16,386 nucleotides of DNA. Source: Clostridia bacterium (lineage in GTDB: Bacteria > Bacillota > Clostridia > Lachnospirales > Cellulosilyticaceae). Shown here in pieces: positions 16,261-16,386 of this stretch. The stretch spans positions 1-16,386 of the forward strand of contig JAQSYC010000012.1 of the NCBI GenBank assembly GCA_029256345.1. The letters run 5' to 3'. A program made the position numbers and the translations under genes. The notes under the pieces are model-generated. The model had not been told where the DNA came from. It ran no database searches and worked only from the letters and a program-made list of their open reading frames with translations. Each line of letters opens with the position of its first letter. Position 1 is the first letter of the stretch.

Positions 16261-16386
16261 CTATTTAAAATATTCAAACTCTAAATCATAAATTCTAACA
16301 GAGTCTCCTTCATGAATACCGGCTTCCTCCAAAGCATCAATAATGCCTTTTTCACGGAGATACTTTTGGAAAAATGCAAAGCCTTT
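16261..16386 (-). CDS. obgE: ObgE GTPase, C-terminal end only (5' part beyond window)
   Basis: The last 41 codons and stop (TAG at 16261-16263) of a gene entering from the right edge. The sequence FFQKYLREKGIIDALEEAGI followed by HEGDSVRIYDLEFEYFK is the characteristic end of the Obg C-terminal (OCT) domain in Firmicutes. Obg is a GTPase of 50S assembly and stress control. The Obg fold and G domain are outside the window. yhbY follows after 13 bases, a common pairing in Clostridia. Confidence 0.88.
   Translation of the reverse strand, partial: KGFAFFQKYLREKGIIDALEEAGIHEGDSVRIYDLEFEYFK

Overview
The window is a gene-dense, AT-rich stretch of a chromosome from a spore-forming, low-GC Gram-positive bacterium, most likely a member of the Clostridia. 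A Lachnospirales-type organism is a guess from protein flavour and cannot be proved from the window. Endospore formation is indicated by gpr (spore protease), spoIIP (engulfment) and a GerM-type lipoprotein. Strong AGGAGG ribosome sites and sigma-A-type promoters fit the Firmicutes. No tRNA, rRNA, CRISPR array, insertion sequence or phage gene was seen. No gap between genes exceeds about 180 bases.

Layout, left to right. (1) 1-5158, minus strand: gpr, spoIIP, then lepA-hemW from their own strong promoter at the spoIIP stop. hemW runs off the left edge. (2) 5242-5650: rpsT alone on the plus strand with a near-consensus promoter, ending at a perfect bidirectional terminator shared with holA. 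(3) 5654-12688, minus strand: a tightly packed run read as comEA, an OmpR-family response regulator, a membrane histidine kinase, a GerMN-domain lipoprotein, comEC and holA. Junctions overlap or have short spacers of about 15-31 bases. (4) 12746-14166, plus strand: a D-Ala-D-Ala carboxypeptidase, ending at a second bidirectional terminator. (5) 14169-16386, minus strand: the end of obgE, then yhbY, a nadD-yqeK fusion gene and rsfS.

The backbone matches a cluster known from Bacillus subtilis (yhbY-nadD-yqeK-rsfS ... comEA-comEC-holA-rpsT-gpr-spoIIP-lepA-hemW). Compared with it, this window has nadD and yqeK fused, lacks yqeM, comER, comEB and yqxA at the expected places, and has two additions: the carboxypeptidase gene on the opposite strand, and a response regulator-kinase-lipoprotein module between comEA and comEC.

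Functionally the window joins translation and ribosome biogenesis (obgE, yhbY, rsfS, rpsT, lepA), NAD synthesis (nadD), DNA uptake (comEA, comEC), replication (holA), sporulation (gpr, spoIIP, gerM-like), heme handling (hemW) and cell-wall work (dac, possibly the two-component system). The points most worth a second look are the kinase-lipoprotein module, which has the gene order of actinobacterial MtrA-MtrB-LpqB; a terminator-like hairpin inside the start of comEC; and an apparent one-base frame problem at the kinase start.
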